Part shown: positions 28,168 to 36,986 of the stretch, one piece after another
Numbering within the stretch: the stretch's first letter is position 1
Layout of the letters: every line of letters starts with the position of its first letter
Origin: Novosphingobium organovorum
Lineage (GTDB): Bacteria; Pseudomonadota; Alphaproteobacteria; Sphingomonadales; Sphingomonadaceae
NCBI RefSeq assembly: GCF_022832435.1
Contig: NZ_JALHLF010000001.1
Location: forward strand, 39,020 to 103,019
Reading direction: 5' to 3'
Length of the DNA stretch: 64,000 nt
Program-made: the position numbers and the translations under genes
Notes under the pieces: generated by a model
Told to the model about the DNA's origin: nothing
Seen by the model: the letters and a program-made list of their open reading frames with translations, nothing else
Databases searched by the model: none

Positions 28168-29082
28168 ATGCCCGCCCCCCTGCCTATTTCGACGCCCATT
28201 TCGACGCCCGCATCCACGCCGATCCGTCCGCGCCGCAGCGCGCTCTATCTGCCCGCCTCGAACCCACGCGCGATCGAAAAAGCGCGCACCCTGCCCTGCG
28301 ACATCGTCGTGCTCGATCTTGAGGATGCGGTGGCGCCCGAGGCCAAGGACGAGGCCCGTGCGGCCGCCATCGGAGCGATCGCGCAAGGCGGCTTCGGCCC
28401 GCGCGAAGTGGCGGTGCGCACCAACGGGATCGACACCGAATGGGGCGCGGCCGACCTCGCGGCCCTTGCGGACTCGAAGGCCGACGCGGTGCTGGTGCCC
28501 AAGATAGGCTGCACGCAGGACATCGGCCGCTACGAGGAAGCGCTCGAGCGCGCGCCGGCCAGCCTTCAGCTCTGGGCGATGATCGAGACGTGCGAGGCGG
28601 TGTTCAACCTGCCCGCCCTCGCCGCGATGGCGCGCACGACGCGCCTTTCCCTGTGGATCATGGGCACCAACGATCTTGCCAAGGAAATGCGCGCGCAGCT
28701 CACCCCGGCGCGCACGCCCTTCCTGCCGTTCCTTGCCCAGGCGGTCGCCGCCGCGCGCCTCCACGGCCTCACCATCCTCGACGGGGTGTGCAACGAGTTT
28801 CGCGATCTCGACGCCTTCACCGCCGAAGCGCGCCAGGGGCTTGAATTCGGCTTTGACGGCAAGAGCCTGATCCACCCCGCGCAGATCGAGGCGTGCAACG
28901 CGGTGTTCAGCCCCGATGCACAGACCATTGCCTGGGCGCGCAGCGTCATCGCGGCCTTCGCCCTTCCCGAAAACCAGGGCAAGGGGGCGATCCGCGTCGA
29001 GGGCAAGATGACCGAGCTGCTCCACCGCGATCAGGCCGAGCAGATCCTCGCCGTCGCGCAGAGCATCGCCGAACTGGCCTGA
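28168..29082 (+). CDS. CitE/HpcH-type CoA ester lyase
   Basis: This 304-residue TIM-barrel protein belongs to the HpcH/HpaI and CitE-like superfamily, whose members cleave or form CoA esters such as malyl-, citramalyl- or citryl-CoA using Mg2+. It shows RRSALYLPASNPRAIEKA, CDIVVLDLEDAV (Mg-binding D/E), VLVPKIG and IETCEAVFNLP. I start it at 28168, nine bases after AGGAG; an ATG three codons upstream is also possible. A short Pro-Ile-Ser-Thr repeat sits at the extreme N-terminus. The substrate cannot be assigned. Confidence 0.9.
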   Translation: MPAPLPISTPISTPASTPIRPRRSALYLPASNPRAIEKARTLPCDIVVLDLEDAVAPEAKDEARAAAIGAIAQGGFGPREVAVRTNGIDTEWGAADLAALADSKADAVLVPKIGCTQDIGRYEEALERAPASLQLWAMIETCEAVFNLPALAAMARTTRLSLWIMGTNDLAKEMRAQLTPARTPFLPFLAQAVAAARLHGLTILDGVCNEFRDLDAFTAEARQGLEFGFDGKSLIHPAQIEACNAVFSPDAQTIAWARSVIAAFALPENQGKGAIRVEGKMTELLHRDQAEQILAVAQSIAELA

Positions 29083-29231
29083 GGCCGCCCTCCCACCCCG
29101 GCCAGGCTCACGTTTGCCCCGCACATGCCGCGCGTTTGCCCCGTGGCAGGTACGGCGCCGCTTGCAGCCGCTCGGCCGGGTCTGTAAGGGCCAAGATCAA
29201 TTTCCGCATCGAACAAGATTTAGAGGACCGC

Positions 29232-30911
29232 ATGGCCGCCCAATACGCCTTCGTCATGAAGGACATGACCAAGACCTTCCCCGGCGCTCCCAAGCCGGTG
29301 CTTTCCAACATCAACCTGCAGTTCTACCAGGGCGCCAAGATCGGCATCGTGGGCCCGAACGGCGCGGGCAAGTCGACGCTCATGAAGATCATGGCGGGCA
29401 TCGACAAGGACATCACGGGCGAAGCCTGGCCGGGTGAGAACATCACCGTGGGCTATCTCCCGCAGGAACCCCAGCTCGACGAGAGCAAGACGGTGCTCGA
29501 AAACGTCAAGGACGGCGCGCGCGAAGTGGCCGACATGGTCGACCGCTTCAACGCGATCTCGGCCGAGATGGGCGATCCGCAGGACGACACCGATTTCGAC
29601 GCGCTCATGGAGGAAATGGGCACGCTGCAGGACAAGATCGACGCGGTCGATGGCTGGACGCTCGACAACCAGCTCGAAGTGGCGATGGAAGCGCTGCGCT
29701 GCCCGCCCAGCGACTGGGAGGTCAAGAGCCTGTCGGGCGGTGAAAAGCGCCGCATCGCGCTGACCCGCCTGCTGATCCAGAAGCCGGACATCCTGCTGCT
29801 CGACGAACCGACCAACCACCTCGATGCCGAAAGCGTCGACTGGCTGGAAAACCACCTCAAGGAATACCACGGCGCGGTGCTGATGATCACCCACGACCGC
29901 TACTTCCTCGACAACGTGGTGGGCTGGATCCTCGAGATCGACCGCGGCAAGTACTTCCCGTACGAAGGCAACTACTCGACCTACCTCGAGAAGAAGGCCA
30001 AGCGTCTCGAACAGGAAGACCGCGAGGCGACCGGCCGCCAGAAGGCGCTCAAGGACGAGCTCGAGTGGATCCGCGCCGGTGTCAAGGGCCGCCAGACCAA
30101 GTCCAAGGCGCGTATCCGCAAGTTCGAGGAACTGCAGAACGCCCAGGACCAGCGCACCCCCGGCAAGGCCCAGATCGTCATCCAGGTGCCCGAGCGCCTG
30201 GGCGGCAAGGTCATCGAAGCCAAGGGCATTTCGAAGGCGTTCGGCGACAAGCTGCTGTTCGAGGACCTCTCGTTCATCCTTCCGCCGGGCGGCATCGTGG
30301 GTGTCATCGGCCCCAACGGTGCGGGTAAGTCGACGCTGTTCAAGCTGCTCACCGGGCAGGAACAGCCCGACACCGGCACCATCGAAATCGGCCAGACGGT
30401 CCACTTGGGCTACGTCGATCAGAACCGTAACCACCTCAACGACAAGCACAACGTCTGGGAAGAAATCTCCGACGGGCTCGACTACATGAAGGTCAACGGG
30501 CACGACACCTCGACCCGTGCCTACGTCGGTGCGTTCAACTTCAAGGGCCAGGACCAGCAGAAGAACGTCGGCAAGCTCTCGGGCGGTGAACGCAACCGCG
30601 TTCACCTCGCCAAGATGCTCAAGCAGGGCGGCAACGTGCTGCTGCTCGACGAACCGACCAACGACCTCGACGTCGAAACGCTCGGCGCGCTCGAAGAGGC
30701 GATCGAGAACTTCGCAGGCTGCGCGGTGGTCATCAGCCACGACCGCTTCTTCCTCGACCGTCTCGCCACACATATCCTCGCCTTCGAGGGCAACAGCCAC
30801 GTCGAATGGTTCGAAGGCAACTTCGAAGCCTACGAAGAAGACAAGCGCCGCCGCCTGGGCGATGCGGCCGACCGTCCGACCGCACTGGCCTACAAGAAGC
30901 TCACCCGCTGA
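29232..30911 (+). CDS. ettA: Energy-dependent translational throttle protein EttA (ABC-F)
   Basis: EttA is a soluble ABC-F ATPase that binds the ribosomal E site and gates early elongation according to the ATP/ADP ratio. The 559-residue protein has two ABC domains with Walker A GPNGAGKST (41-49 and about 360), signatures LSGGEKRR and LSGGERNR, and Walker B LLLDEPTNHLD and LLLDEPTNDLD. The linker (KKAKRLEQEDREATGRQK) and arm are of EttA type. The start at 29232 follows AGAGG; the frame upstream overlaps the CitE-like gene and is not conserved. Confidence 0.97.
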   Translation: MAAQYAFVMKDMTKTFPGAPKPVLSNINLQFYQGAKIGIVGPNGAGKSTLMKIMAGIDKDITGEAWPGENITVGYLPQEPQLDESKTVLENVKDGAREVADMVDRFNAISAEMGDPQDDTDFDALMEEMGTLQDKIDAVDGWTLDNQLEVAMEALRCPPSDWEVKSLSGGEKRRIALTRLLIQKPDILLLDEPTNHLDAESVDWLENHLKEYHGAVLMITHDRYFLDNVVGWILEIDRGKYFPYEGNYSTYLEKKAKRLEQEDREATGRQKALKDELEWIRAGVKGRQTKSKARIRKFEELQNAQDQRTPGKAQIVIQVPERLGGKVIEAKGISKAFGDKLLFEDLSFILPPGGIVGVIGPNGAGKSTLFKLLTGQEQPDTGTIEIGQTVHLGYVDQNRNHLNDKHNVWEEISDGLDYMKVNGHDTSTRAYVGAFNFKGQDQQKNVGKLSGGERNRVHLAKMLKQGGNVLLLDEPTNDLDVETLGALEEAIENFAGCAVVISHDRFFLDRLATHILAFEGNSHVEWFEGNFEAYEEDKRRRLGDAADRPTALAYKKLTR

Positions 30912-30937
30912 GCGCTACGCCAACGGCGTCGAGAAGA

Positions 30938-30966
30938 CGGCCCGCCTTCGCGCGGGCCGTTTTTGC
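30938..30966 (+). terminator. Intrinsic terminator of ettA
   Basis: A perfect 9-bp stem (30938-30946 with 30953-30961) and a 6-base loop end in TTTTT about 27 bases after the ettA stop. Confidence 0.88.
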
Positions 30967-31194
30967 TTGGGTGGATGCCCCGCCGATGGACGCGCCGCGC
31001 CATCGCCGCAATCAGGCCGACGGTCGTTCATGTAAAATTTGGTAAAGCTGAACGAAGCGACACCAAGCAATTCATATTCCCGTCAGTTGCCACGGCGTAA
31101 CGTGATGACACATCATGAAACAACTCCGGGTGAAGACCCGGCCGAAAGGGTCGATGGCGGATCCCGATCGGGACAGGAAAAGGGTTCGGCGACT

Positions 31195-32040
31195 ATGACA
31201 CGCAAGCTTTTGAGAACCGGCACCTGGGGTGCCATGCTGCTGGCGACCACCGGCATGATCGCGCCCGATATCGCCAGTGCGCAACAGCGATCGCATCAGG
31301 AAGGCGGCCAGCGCCAGAGCCGCGCCGAGCGCGTGCACGGTGACAACCAGCCGCGTGAGCAGCGTTCTTCTGCCCGGCCCCAGCAGCGGCCCCAGTCCCA
31401 ATCGCGCCCCCAACAGCGCACGTTTGCACAATCGGGCGACCAGCGCGGCAACAATGCCGGACGCGACATGCGCGCCCCATCACCGCGCGGCGACGCCCGC
31501 CCGGACAGCAGGGGCCCGGACCGCCCTGGCGCGGGTGATCGCACGCAGGGACGCAACGATCGCTCGGGAGACAACCGGCAGGGCAACCGCCGGGACCATC
31601 GCGACGATAATCGAAACGACGGGCGGAACGGCGGCCGCAACGATGCGCGCAACAACGGCTGGAACGGCGGACGAAACGGCGGGCGCGATGATCGACGCGA
31701 CGAACGTCGGTTCGCCCGTTCGGACGGTCGCTGGGATCGCAACGAATGGCGCCGTGACAACCGTTACGACTGGCGCGATTTTCGGGCCCACAACCGTTCG
31801 ACCTACCGGCTCGGACGCTACTATTCGCCCTACCGCGGCTACGCCTACCGCCGTCTGGATACCGGCTTCTTCCTCAGTTCGCTGTTCTACGGAAGCCGTT
31901 ACTGGATCAACGACCCCTGGGCCTATCGCCTGCCCGACGTCTATGGCCCCTACCGCTGGGTGCGTTACTACGACGACGTCCTGCTGGTGAATGTCTATAC
32001 CGGCGAAGTCGTCGACGTGATCTACGACTTCTTCTGGTAA
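31195..32040 (+). CDS. RcnB-family periplasmic protein with Asn/Arg/Gly-rich middle
   Basis: The predicted 281-residue protein has a signal peptide ending near SAQQ (residue 31). A low-complexity middle (about 35-195) is dominated by R, N, G, D and Q with repeated GGRND/GRN units. The conserved C-terminal domain (about 200-281) contains YDWRDFRAHNRSTYRLGRYYSPYRGYAYRRL and ends LVNVYTGEVVDVIYDFFW, the pattern of RcnB-like proteins linked in E. coli to nickel/cobalt homeostasis. No efflux gene adjoins it, so the metal role is not supported by context. An upstream in-frame start at 31039 is possible but adds no signal-like sequence. Confidence 0.82.
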   Translation: MTRKLLRTGTWGAMLLATTGMIAPDIASAQQRSHQEGGQRQSRAERVHGDNQPREQRSSARPQQRPQSQSRPQQRTFAQSGDQRGNNAGRDMRAPSPRGDARPDSRGPDRPGAGDRTQGRNDRSGDNRQGNRRDHRDDNRNDGRNGGRNDARNNGWNGGRNGGRDDRRDERRFARSDGRWDRNEWRRDNRYDWRDFRAHNRSTYRLGRYYSPYRGYAYRRLDTGFFLSSLFYGSRYWINDPWAYRLPDVYGPYRWVRYYDDVLLVNVYTGEVVDVIYDFFW

Positions 32041-32053
32041 GCATCGCGGCCAT

Positions 32054-32111
32054 GCCGGCCTGTAAAACGCCCCGTAGCGCCCTCGCGCTGCGGGGCGTTT
32101 TACAGGCCGGC
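32054..32111 (+). terminator. Very long perfect hairpin after the RcnB-like gene
   Basis: Two 27-base arms (32054-32080 and 32085-32111) are complementary throughout with a single G-U wobble and a CCTC loop. The core carries an A tract and a T tract (AAAACGCCCC/GGGGCGTTTT), so the inner part can act as a terminator for either strand. The length far exceeds an ordinary terminator. Confidence 0.85.
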
Positions 32112-32157
32112 AAAATGCGCGATTGATCCGACGCGCCTGCGCTGTAGTCTGAGGGGC

Positions 32158-32823
32158 ATGGATTCAACGGGCAACTGCGATTGCGACGTGCTCGCCCGGC
32201 TCGGGTCGCGCGTGCGCACCCGGCTCGACGCGGTGTTCGACGCGCGCCGCCTCAACGATCCGCGCGCCGAGATCTATTGCATCGACCGTTTTCTCGGCCC
32301 GGCTCACTGCCGCCACCTGATCGACCTGATCGACACCGTGGCCGAGCCATCCTGCCTCGTCGACGACAGCGACCAGACCCGAACCCGGACCAGCTACTCG
32401 AGCGACATCGACCCCGACGATCGCCTCGTGCGCCGGCTCGACGCACGCCTCTGCGCGCTGACCGGCATCGCCGCCTCGCGCAGCGAAGCGCTGCAAGGGC
32501 AGCGCTACGAACGCGGCCAGTTCTTCCAGGAGCATTGCGACTGGTTCGACACCCAGGCCGCCTACTGGCCGCGCGAGCGGCGCTGCGGGGGCCAGCGCAG
32601 CTGGACGGCCATGATCTACCTCAACGCGGTCGACGAAGGCGGGACCACCGATTTCACCCGCCTGGCGCTTAGCGTCACCCCGTGGACCGGCGGTCTTCTG
32701 TTGTGGAACAACGCCTTGCCAGACGGGCGCCCCAATCCCTACACGATGCACGCGGCGCGCCCGGTGGTGCGCGGCGTGAAGTACATCATCACCAAATGGT
32801 TCCGGACGCACGACTGGCAATGA
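32158..32823 (+). CDS. 2-oxoglutarate/Fe(II) oxygenase (prolyl 4-hydroxylase-like)
   Basis: This 221-residue protein has the double-stranded beta-helix signature of P4H-type dioxygenases: the Fe ligands H and D in FFQEHCDWF, the strand TAMIYLNAVDEGGTTDF, and the distal H with the 2-oxoglutarate-binding basic residue in TMHAARPVVRGVKYIITKWF. Substrates of bacterial members are mostly unknown. Its stop overlaps the start of the DUF885 gene by 4 bases (ATGA), so the two are translated together. Confidence 0.92.
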   Translation: MDSTGNCDCDVLARLGSRVRTRLDAVFDARRLNDPRAEIYCIDRFLGPAHCRHLIDLIDTVAEPSCLVDDSDQTRTRTSYSSDIDPDDRLVRRLDARLCALTGIAASRSEALQGQRYERGQFFQEHCDWFDTQAAYWPRERRCGGQRSWTAMIYLNAVDEGGTTDFTRLALSVTPWTGGLLLWNNALPDGRPNPYTMHAARPVVRGVKYIITKWFRTHDWQ

Positions 32824-34775
32824 CATTTCGCACCGTGCGAGCGTTCCCTCCGACGCCGCGCCACGCCGCGCGCGCGGCCCTCGCGGCAAGCCTGCTGGCG
32901 CTCACCTTCAACGCGCCCCTGCCCGCCCGCGCGGCCACTCTGGCGCGCTGCGATCCAGCGCTTTCCGTGCCCCCGGCACGCCGCAACTCGGCGACCGCCG
33001 CGCTCACCGCCCTGTTCGATGAGGATGCCGAACGCGAGGATGCGCTCGATCCACTGAGCGCGCTCTATCGCGGCGACGTGACGCACGACACCGCGCTGGC
33101 GCGCATCTTCACCGACGCCCTCGAACGCGACCGGCTCGCCTCGGCACGCCGCAGCCTCGAGCACCTGGCGCAGATCCCCGCCTGCGATCTCGTCCCCGCG
33201 CTGCAACTGTCCGACACCCTGTTCGCCTGGCGCAAGGAGCGCGAAGTCGCCGACTTGCGCCCCGAAGTGCGCGCCTTCGAAGGCGTGCGTCCGTTCAACC
33301 ACTTCGGTGGCATCGCGCTCGACTTTCCCTCGCTCATCGCGCCGGGCGGCGCCTTCGCCTACCGCACGCCCGACGATTACGCGCGCGCGCTGATCGCGCT
33401 TCACGCCTTTCCCACGGTGATCGACAACGCCATCGCGCGGTTCCGGCAAGGCATCGCGCAAGGCCAGGTCGAGCCACGCGTCACGGTCGAGCACATGATC
33501 GCGCAAACCGATGCGCTGCTCGCCCAGACGCGCGCCGCCTCGCCGTTTCTCGAACCGATCGCCGACATGCCCGCCGACATGCCCGCCGACCAGCGCGCGC
33601 ACTACACGGCGGCGATCGAGTCCAGTGCCGCGCACGATGTCCTGCCCGCCTACGCCCGCCTGCGCGCCTTTCTCCACGACACCTACCTGCCTGCGGCACG
33701 CTCCAGCATCGGCCTTTGCGACACGCCCGGCGGCGACGGGCTCTACCGCACGCTCATCACGCGCGAGACGACGCTTACGCTCGATCCCGCGGACATCCAT
33801 GCGCTGGGCCTGCGCGAAGTCGCCCGGATCGAAGCGGAAATGACCGAGGTCGCCCGCCAGCTGGGGCATACCGGTTCGCTTGCCAGCTTCTTCGAGGCCA
33901 TCCGCAGCGATCCGCGCTTCCACCCGACAAGCGCGCAGGACCTCCAGCACCGTTTCGAACTGGTGGCCGACACCGTCGATGCGCTCCTGCCCGACTATTT
34001 CGCGAAGCTGCCGGAGACGCCGCTGGTGCTCGCCCCCTACCCCGGCTACCGCGCGCGCTATGAAGCGGGCGGCTCCTACGCCGAGGCCAGCGACGAGGAC
34101 GGCAGCCCGGCGACGTTCTTCTACAACACCTACGATCTCAAGCACCGCTTCATCTCGGGCATCACCACGCTTTACCTGCACGAAGGAATGCCGGGGCACC
34201 ACCTGCAGATCAGCCTGGCCCGCGAAAACGCCCAGCTGCCCGCCTTCCAGCGCTATTCGGACAACGATGCCTTCGTCGAAGGCTGGGCGCTCTACGCCGA
34301 GACGCTGGGCTACCCCATGGGGCTCTACAAGGACCCGCTCCAGCACTGGGGCAATCTGGATGACGAGATGCTGCGCGCGATGCGTCTCGTCGTCGATACC
34401 GGCATTCACGCCCAGCACTGGACGCGCCAGCAGGCGATCGACTACATGCTGGCGCATTCGGGCATGGGGCGCACCGACGCCGAGACCGAGGTCGATCGCT
34501 ACATCGCAATGCCCGCGCAGGCGCTGTCCTACAAGATCGGCGCGCTGACCATCGAGCGGCTGCGCCACGAGGCCGAGACCGCGCTCGGCCCGCGCTTCGA
34601 CATCAAGGCCTTCCACGAGCAAGTCATCGGATCGGGCGCGATGCCGCTGGGCATCCTGCAGGAGCGGGTCGCGCGCTGGATCGCGGCACGGCAGAGCCTG
34701 CCGCAGCCGGCGCGCGTTCAGGCCTCCTCGCCGGCCTCCGCGCTCTTTCGCGCCTCAAGCGTTTCGAGCAGGTAG
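32820..34775 (+). CDS. Exported DUF885 family protein (putative zinc metallopeptidase)
   Basis: This 651-residue protein has an N-terminal signal sequence (hydrophobic stretch ending PARAAT near residue 39) and the DUF885 fold. The metal-binding motif HEGMPGHH starts at H454, with a downstream glutamate in FVEGWALYAETLG. The C-terminal domain (GMGRTDAETEVDRYIAMPAQALSYKIG) is conserved in the family. It is probably a periplasmic carboxypeptidase-like enzyme. A DMPADMPAD duplication occurs near residue 252. Its 3' end overlaps the facing DUF1003 gene by 58 bases. Confidence 0.92.
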   Translation: MTFRTVRAFPPTPRHAARAALAASLLALTFNAPLPARAATLARCDPALSVPPARRNSATAALTALFDEDAEREDALDPLSALYRGDVTHDTALARIFTDALERDRLASARRSLEHLAQIPACDLVPALQLSDTLFAWRKEREVADLRPEVRAFEGVRPFNHFGGIALDFPSLIAPGGAFAYRTPDDYARALIALHAFPTVIDNAIARFRQGIAQGQVEPRVTVEHMIAQTDALLAQTRAASPFLEPIADMPADMPADQRAHYTAAIESSAAHDVLPAYARLRAFLHDTYLPAARSSIGLCDTPGGDGLYRTLITRETTLTLDPADIHALGLREVARIEAEMTEVARQLGHTGSLASFFEAIRSDPRFHPTSAQDLQHRFELVADTVDALLPDYFAKLPETPLVLAPYPGYRARYEAGGSYAEASDEDGSPATFFYNTYDLKHRFISGITTLYLHEGMPGHHLQISLARENAQLPAFQRYSDNDAFVEGWALYAETLGYPMGLYKDPLQHWGNLDDEMLRAMRLVVDTGIHAQHWTRQQAIDYMLAHSGMGRTDAETEVDRYIAMPAQALSYKIGALTIERLRHEAETALGPRFDIKAFHEQVIGSGAMPLGILQERVARWIAARQSLPQPARVQASSPASALFRASSVSSR

Positions 34776-35263
34776 TCCATGCGCCGGTGCAGGCGCAGGA
34801 TCTCCAGCTGGGTGCGCAGGTTCACCTCGTAATCGTGGCGCGCGGCGATGCGGTCCTTGTCGGACTGGCGGTTCTGGCTCATCATGATGACCGGCGCCTG
34901 GATCGCCGCCAGCATCGAGAGCATCAGGTTGAGAAAGATGTAGGGATAGGCGTCAAAGGGATGGACGCCGAAGTATTCGAGCACCCGGCTGTTGACCAGC
35001 ATCCAGACCACAAGCACCAGCCCGAAGCCGATGATGAAGCCCCACGAGCCGCCGATCGCGGCCACGCGGTCCGCCAGCCGGTCCCCGACCGAGGCGCGCG
35101 AGGCGGCCAGTTCGTCGGCGTCCTGGCCGATCACCGTGCCCGAGGCGATCCGCCCCAGGACGCGCTGTTCCTCCGCATCGAGATCCTCGAAGCGGCGCCC
35201 CAGCAGGTCCTGGGCGAGCTGCTCAGGCGTTCGCGGCGTCGTGAGCACCCAGCGCCTCGGCAA
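34718..35263 (-). CDS. DUF1003 family membrane protein
   Basis: This 181-residue protein has a cytoplasmic N-terminal part, then two membrane helices (GSWGFIIGFGLVLVVWMLVNS and YPYIFLNLMLSMLAAIQAPVIMMSQNRQ) and a coiled-coil-like C-terminus, as in DUF1003. Function is unknown. The ATG at 35263 lies 41 bases inside lysK; a GTG at 35248 is an alternative. It overlaps both neighbours, convergent with DUF885 and in tandem with lysK. Confidence 0.88.
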   Translation of the reverse strand: MPRRWVLTTPRTPEQLAQDLLGRRFEDLDAEEQRVLGRIASGTVIGQDADELAASRASVGDRLADRVAAIGGSWGFIIGFGLVLVVWMLVNSRVLEYFGVHPFDAYPYIFLNLMLSMLAAIQAPVIMMSQNRQSDKDRIAARHDYEVNLRTQLEILRLHRRMDYLLETLEARKSAEAGEEA

Positions 35264-36875
35264 TCAGCGTGCGGGTTTCGGCAACACCGTAAAGCGCGAT
35301 GAAGCTGCCCATGCGCGGCCCGGCTGAGGAGCCGAGCAGCGTTTCGTACTGCGCGCGGAACCAGTCGCGCAGGGTCTCGAAGCCGTAGCGTTCGTCCTTG
35401 CCGATCTCGTAGACGATGTTCTGGAGATCCTCGGCGCTGGCATCGGCGGGCACTTTGGCGAGCTGCGCGTCGAGTTCGGTGAGCGCGGCCACCTCGCCGC
35501 CCACCGGCGCGCGGCGCCGGAGCGTGGGAGCGATGTAGTCGCGGTTGTAATTGAGCGCGCAGGCCACCATCGCATCGAGCGCGGGGTGCGCCGCCGGATC
35601 GGCGTTCGCGACGTAGTTTTCAAGGTACGACCAGACCTGTTCGCGCGTGGCGTTGGCACCCAGTACGCCGACGAGATTGAGCAGCAGCGCGAACGTCACC
35701 GGCGGAACCGGCGTCTGCGTGTCCGCTTCGCCGTTGGTGCGCAGCAGGTGCCAGACCGGGTTGCCCAGTTGCTTGTCGAGCGCCTGCCCCGGCAGGTTGC
35801 CGTAGAATTGCCAGTACTCGTCCACCGCCTTGGGGATCACGCCGATGTGCAGCTGCTTGGCGCTCTTGGGCTCACGGAAGAGATAGAACCCCAGCGATTC
35901 CTCGGTGCCGTAAGTCAGCCACTGCTCGATCGTCAGGCCGTTGCCCTTGGACTTGGAGATCTTTTCGCCGTTCTCATCGAGGAACAGCTCATAGATCAGG
36001 CCTTCAGGGCGGCGGCCGCCCAGGATCTTGGCGATCTTGCCCGACTGGGTGCCCGAATCGGTCAGGTCCTTGCCGTACATCTCGTAATCGACGCCAAGCG
36101 CCACCCAGCGCATCGCCCAGTCGACCTTCCACTGAAGCTTCGCCTGTCCGCCGAACGCGCTCTGTTCGACCACCGAGCCATCCTCGTCGGTGAAGCGGAT
36201 GAGCCCCGTCGCCGGGTCAAGCACCTCGACCGGGACCTGGAGCACGACGCCGCTGGTCGGCGAGACGGGAAGCACGGGCGAATAGGTCTGGCGCCGCTCT
36301 TCGCGCAGCGTTGGCAGCATCACGCCCATGATCGCATCGTACTGCGTCAGAACGCCTTCCAGCGCCTTGTCGAACTGGCCCGAATTGTAGCGGTCGCTCG
36401 CCGCCACGAATTCGTAGTCGAACCCGAAACGGTTGAGGAAATCGCGCAGCATCGCGTTGTTATGATGCGCAAAACTTTCGAACTTGCCGAACGGATCGGG
36501 AATTCGGCTGAGCGGCTTGCCAAGGTTCGCGGCCAGCAGATCGGCCTGCGGCACGTTATCGGGAACCTTGCGCAGCCCGTCCATGTCGTCCGAGAAGGCG
36601 ATCAGCCGCGTCGCGCCGTCACCCGGCTTCGCGCCAATCAGCGCTTCATAGGCGCGGCGCACCAGCGTGGTGCGCAGCACTTCCTGGAAGGTGCCGATAT
36701 GCGGCAGGCCCGAGGGACCGTATCCCGTTTCGAACAGGATCGGCTCTGGAGAACCATCCGCACCGCTCTTGCCATTTGGATAGCGCTTGAGCAGTTTCTG
36801 GGCCTCCTGGAAGGGCCAGGCCTTGGACACACGGGCGGCTTCGGTCAGGGCATTTTCAGTCATGCGCGCGCTCAT
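35223..36875 (-). CDS. lysK: Lysyl-tRNA synthetase, class I
   Basis: This enzyme charges tRNA-Lys using the class I (archaeal-type) fold, found in alphaproteobacteria in place of the class II LysS. The 550-residue protein has the HIGH-type motif GPSGLPHIGTFQE and the KMSKS-type motif GEKISKSKGNGL. I chose the ATG at 36875, which has GGGA six bases upstream; ATGs at 36899 and 36863 are alternatives. Its 3' end overlaps the DUF1003 gene. Confidence 0.96.
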   Translation of the reverse strand: MSARMTENALTEAARVSKAWPFQEAQKLLKRYPNGKSGADGSPEPILFETGYGPSGLPHIGTFQEVLRTTLVRRAYEALIGAKPGDGATRLIAFSDDMDGLRKVPDNVPQADLLAANLGKPLSRIPDPFGKFESFAHHNNAMLRDFLNRFGFDYEFVAASDRYNSGQFDKALEGVLTQYDAIMGVMLPTLREERRQTYSPVLPVSPTSGVVLQVPVEVLDPATGLIRFTDEDGSVVEQSAFGGQAKLQWKVDWAMRWVALGVDYEMYGKDLTDSGTQSGKIAKILGGRRPEGLIYELFLDENGEKISKSKGNGLTIEQWLTYGTEESLGFYLFREPKSAKQLHIGVIPKAVDEYWQFYGNLPGQALDKQLGNPVWHLLRTNGEADTQTPVPPVTFALLLNLVGVLGANATREQVWSYLENYVANADPAAHPALDAMVACALNYNRDYIAPTLRRRAPVGGEVAALTELDAQLAKVPADASAEDLQNIVYEIGKDERYGFETLRDWFRAQYETLLGSSAGPRMGSFIALYGVAETRTLIAEALGAHDAANA

Positions 36876-36986
36876 CTGCGATCCCGCGCGATTTCGCAAG
36901 CGCCTTCGGGCGGTTTGCCCAACATGGAACCTGCCTCACGCCTCGGCAGTTAGGTGCAAAAGGCACCGGAAGGACGGATTTTCTTC

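Noticed and set aside
27244-29124. A 626-codon frame joining the peroxiredoxin to upstream sequence
   Set aside because: Only the last 180 codons match a protein family; the upstream part is antisense to the CitE-like gene and would remove the signal peptide from the N-terminus.
31195-32040. CRISPR or tandem protein repeat in the RcnB-like gene
   Set aside because: The Asn/Arg/Gly units are irregular in length and not separated by spacers; it is low-complexity coding sequence.
32739-34622. Long minus-strand open frame over the DUF885 gene
   Set aside because: Antisense to a clear signal-peptide/HEGMPGHH protein; amino-acid content is that of a shadow frame.
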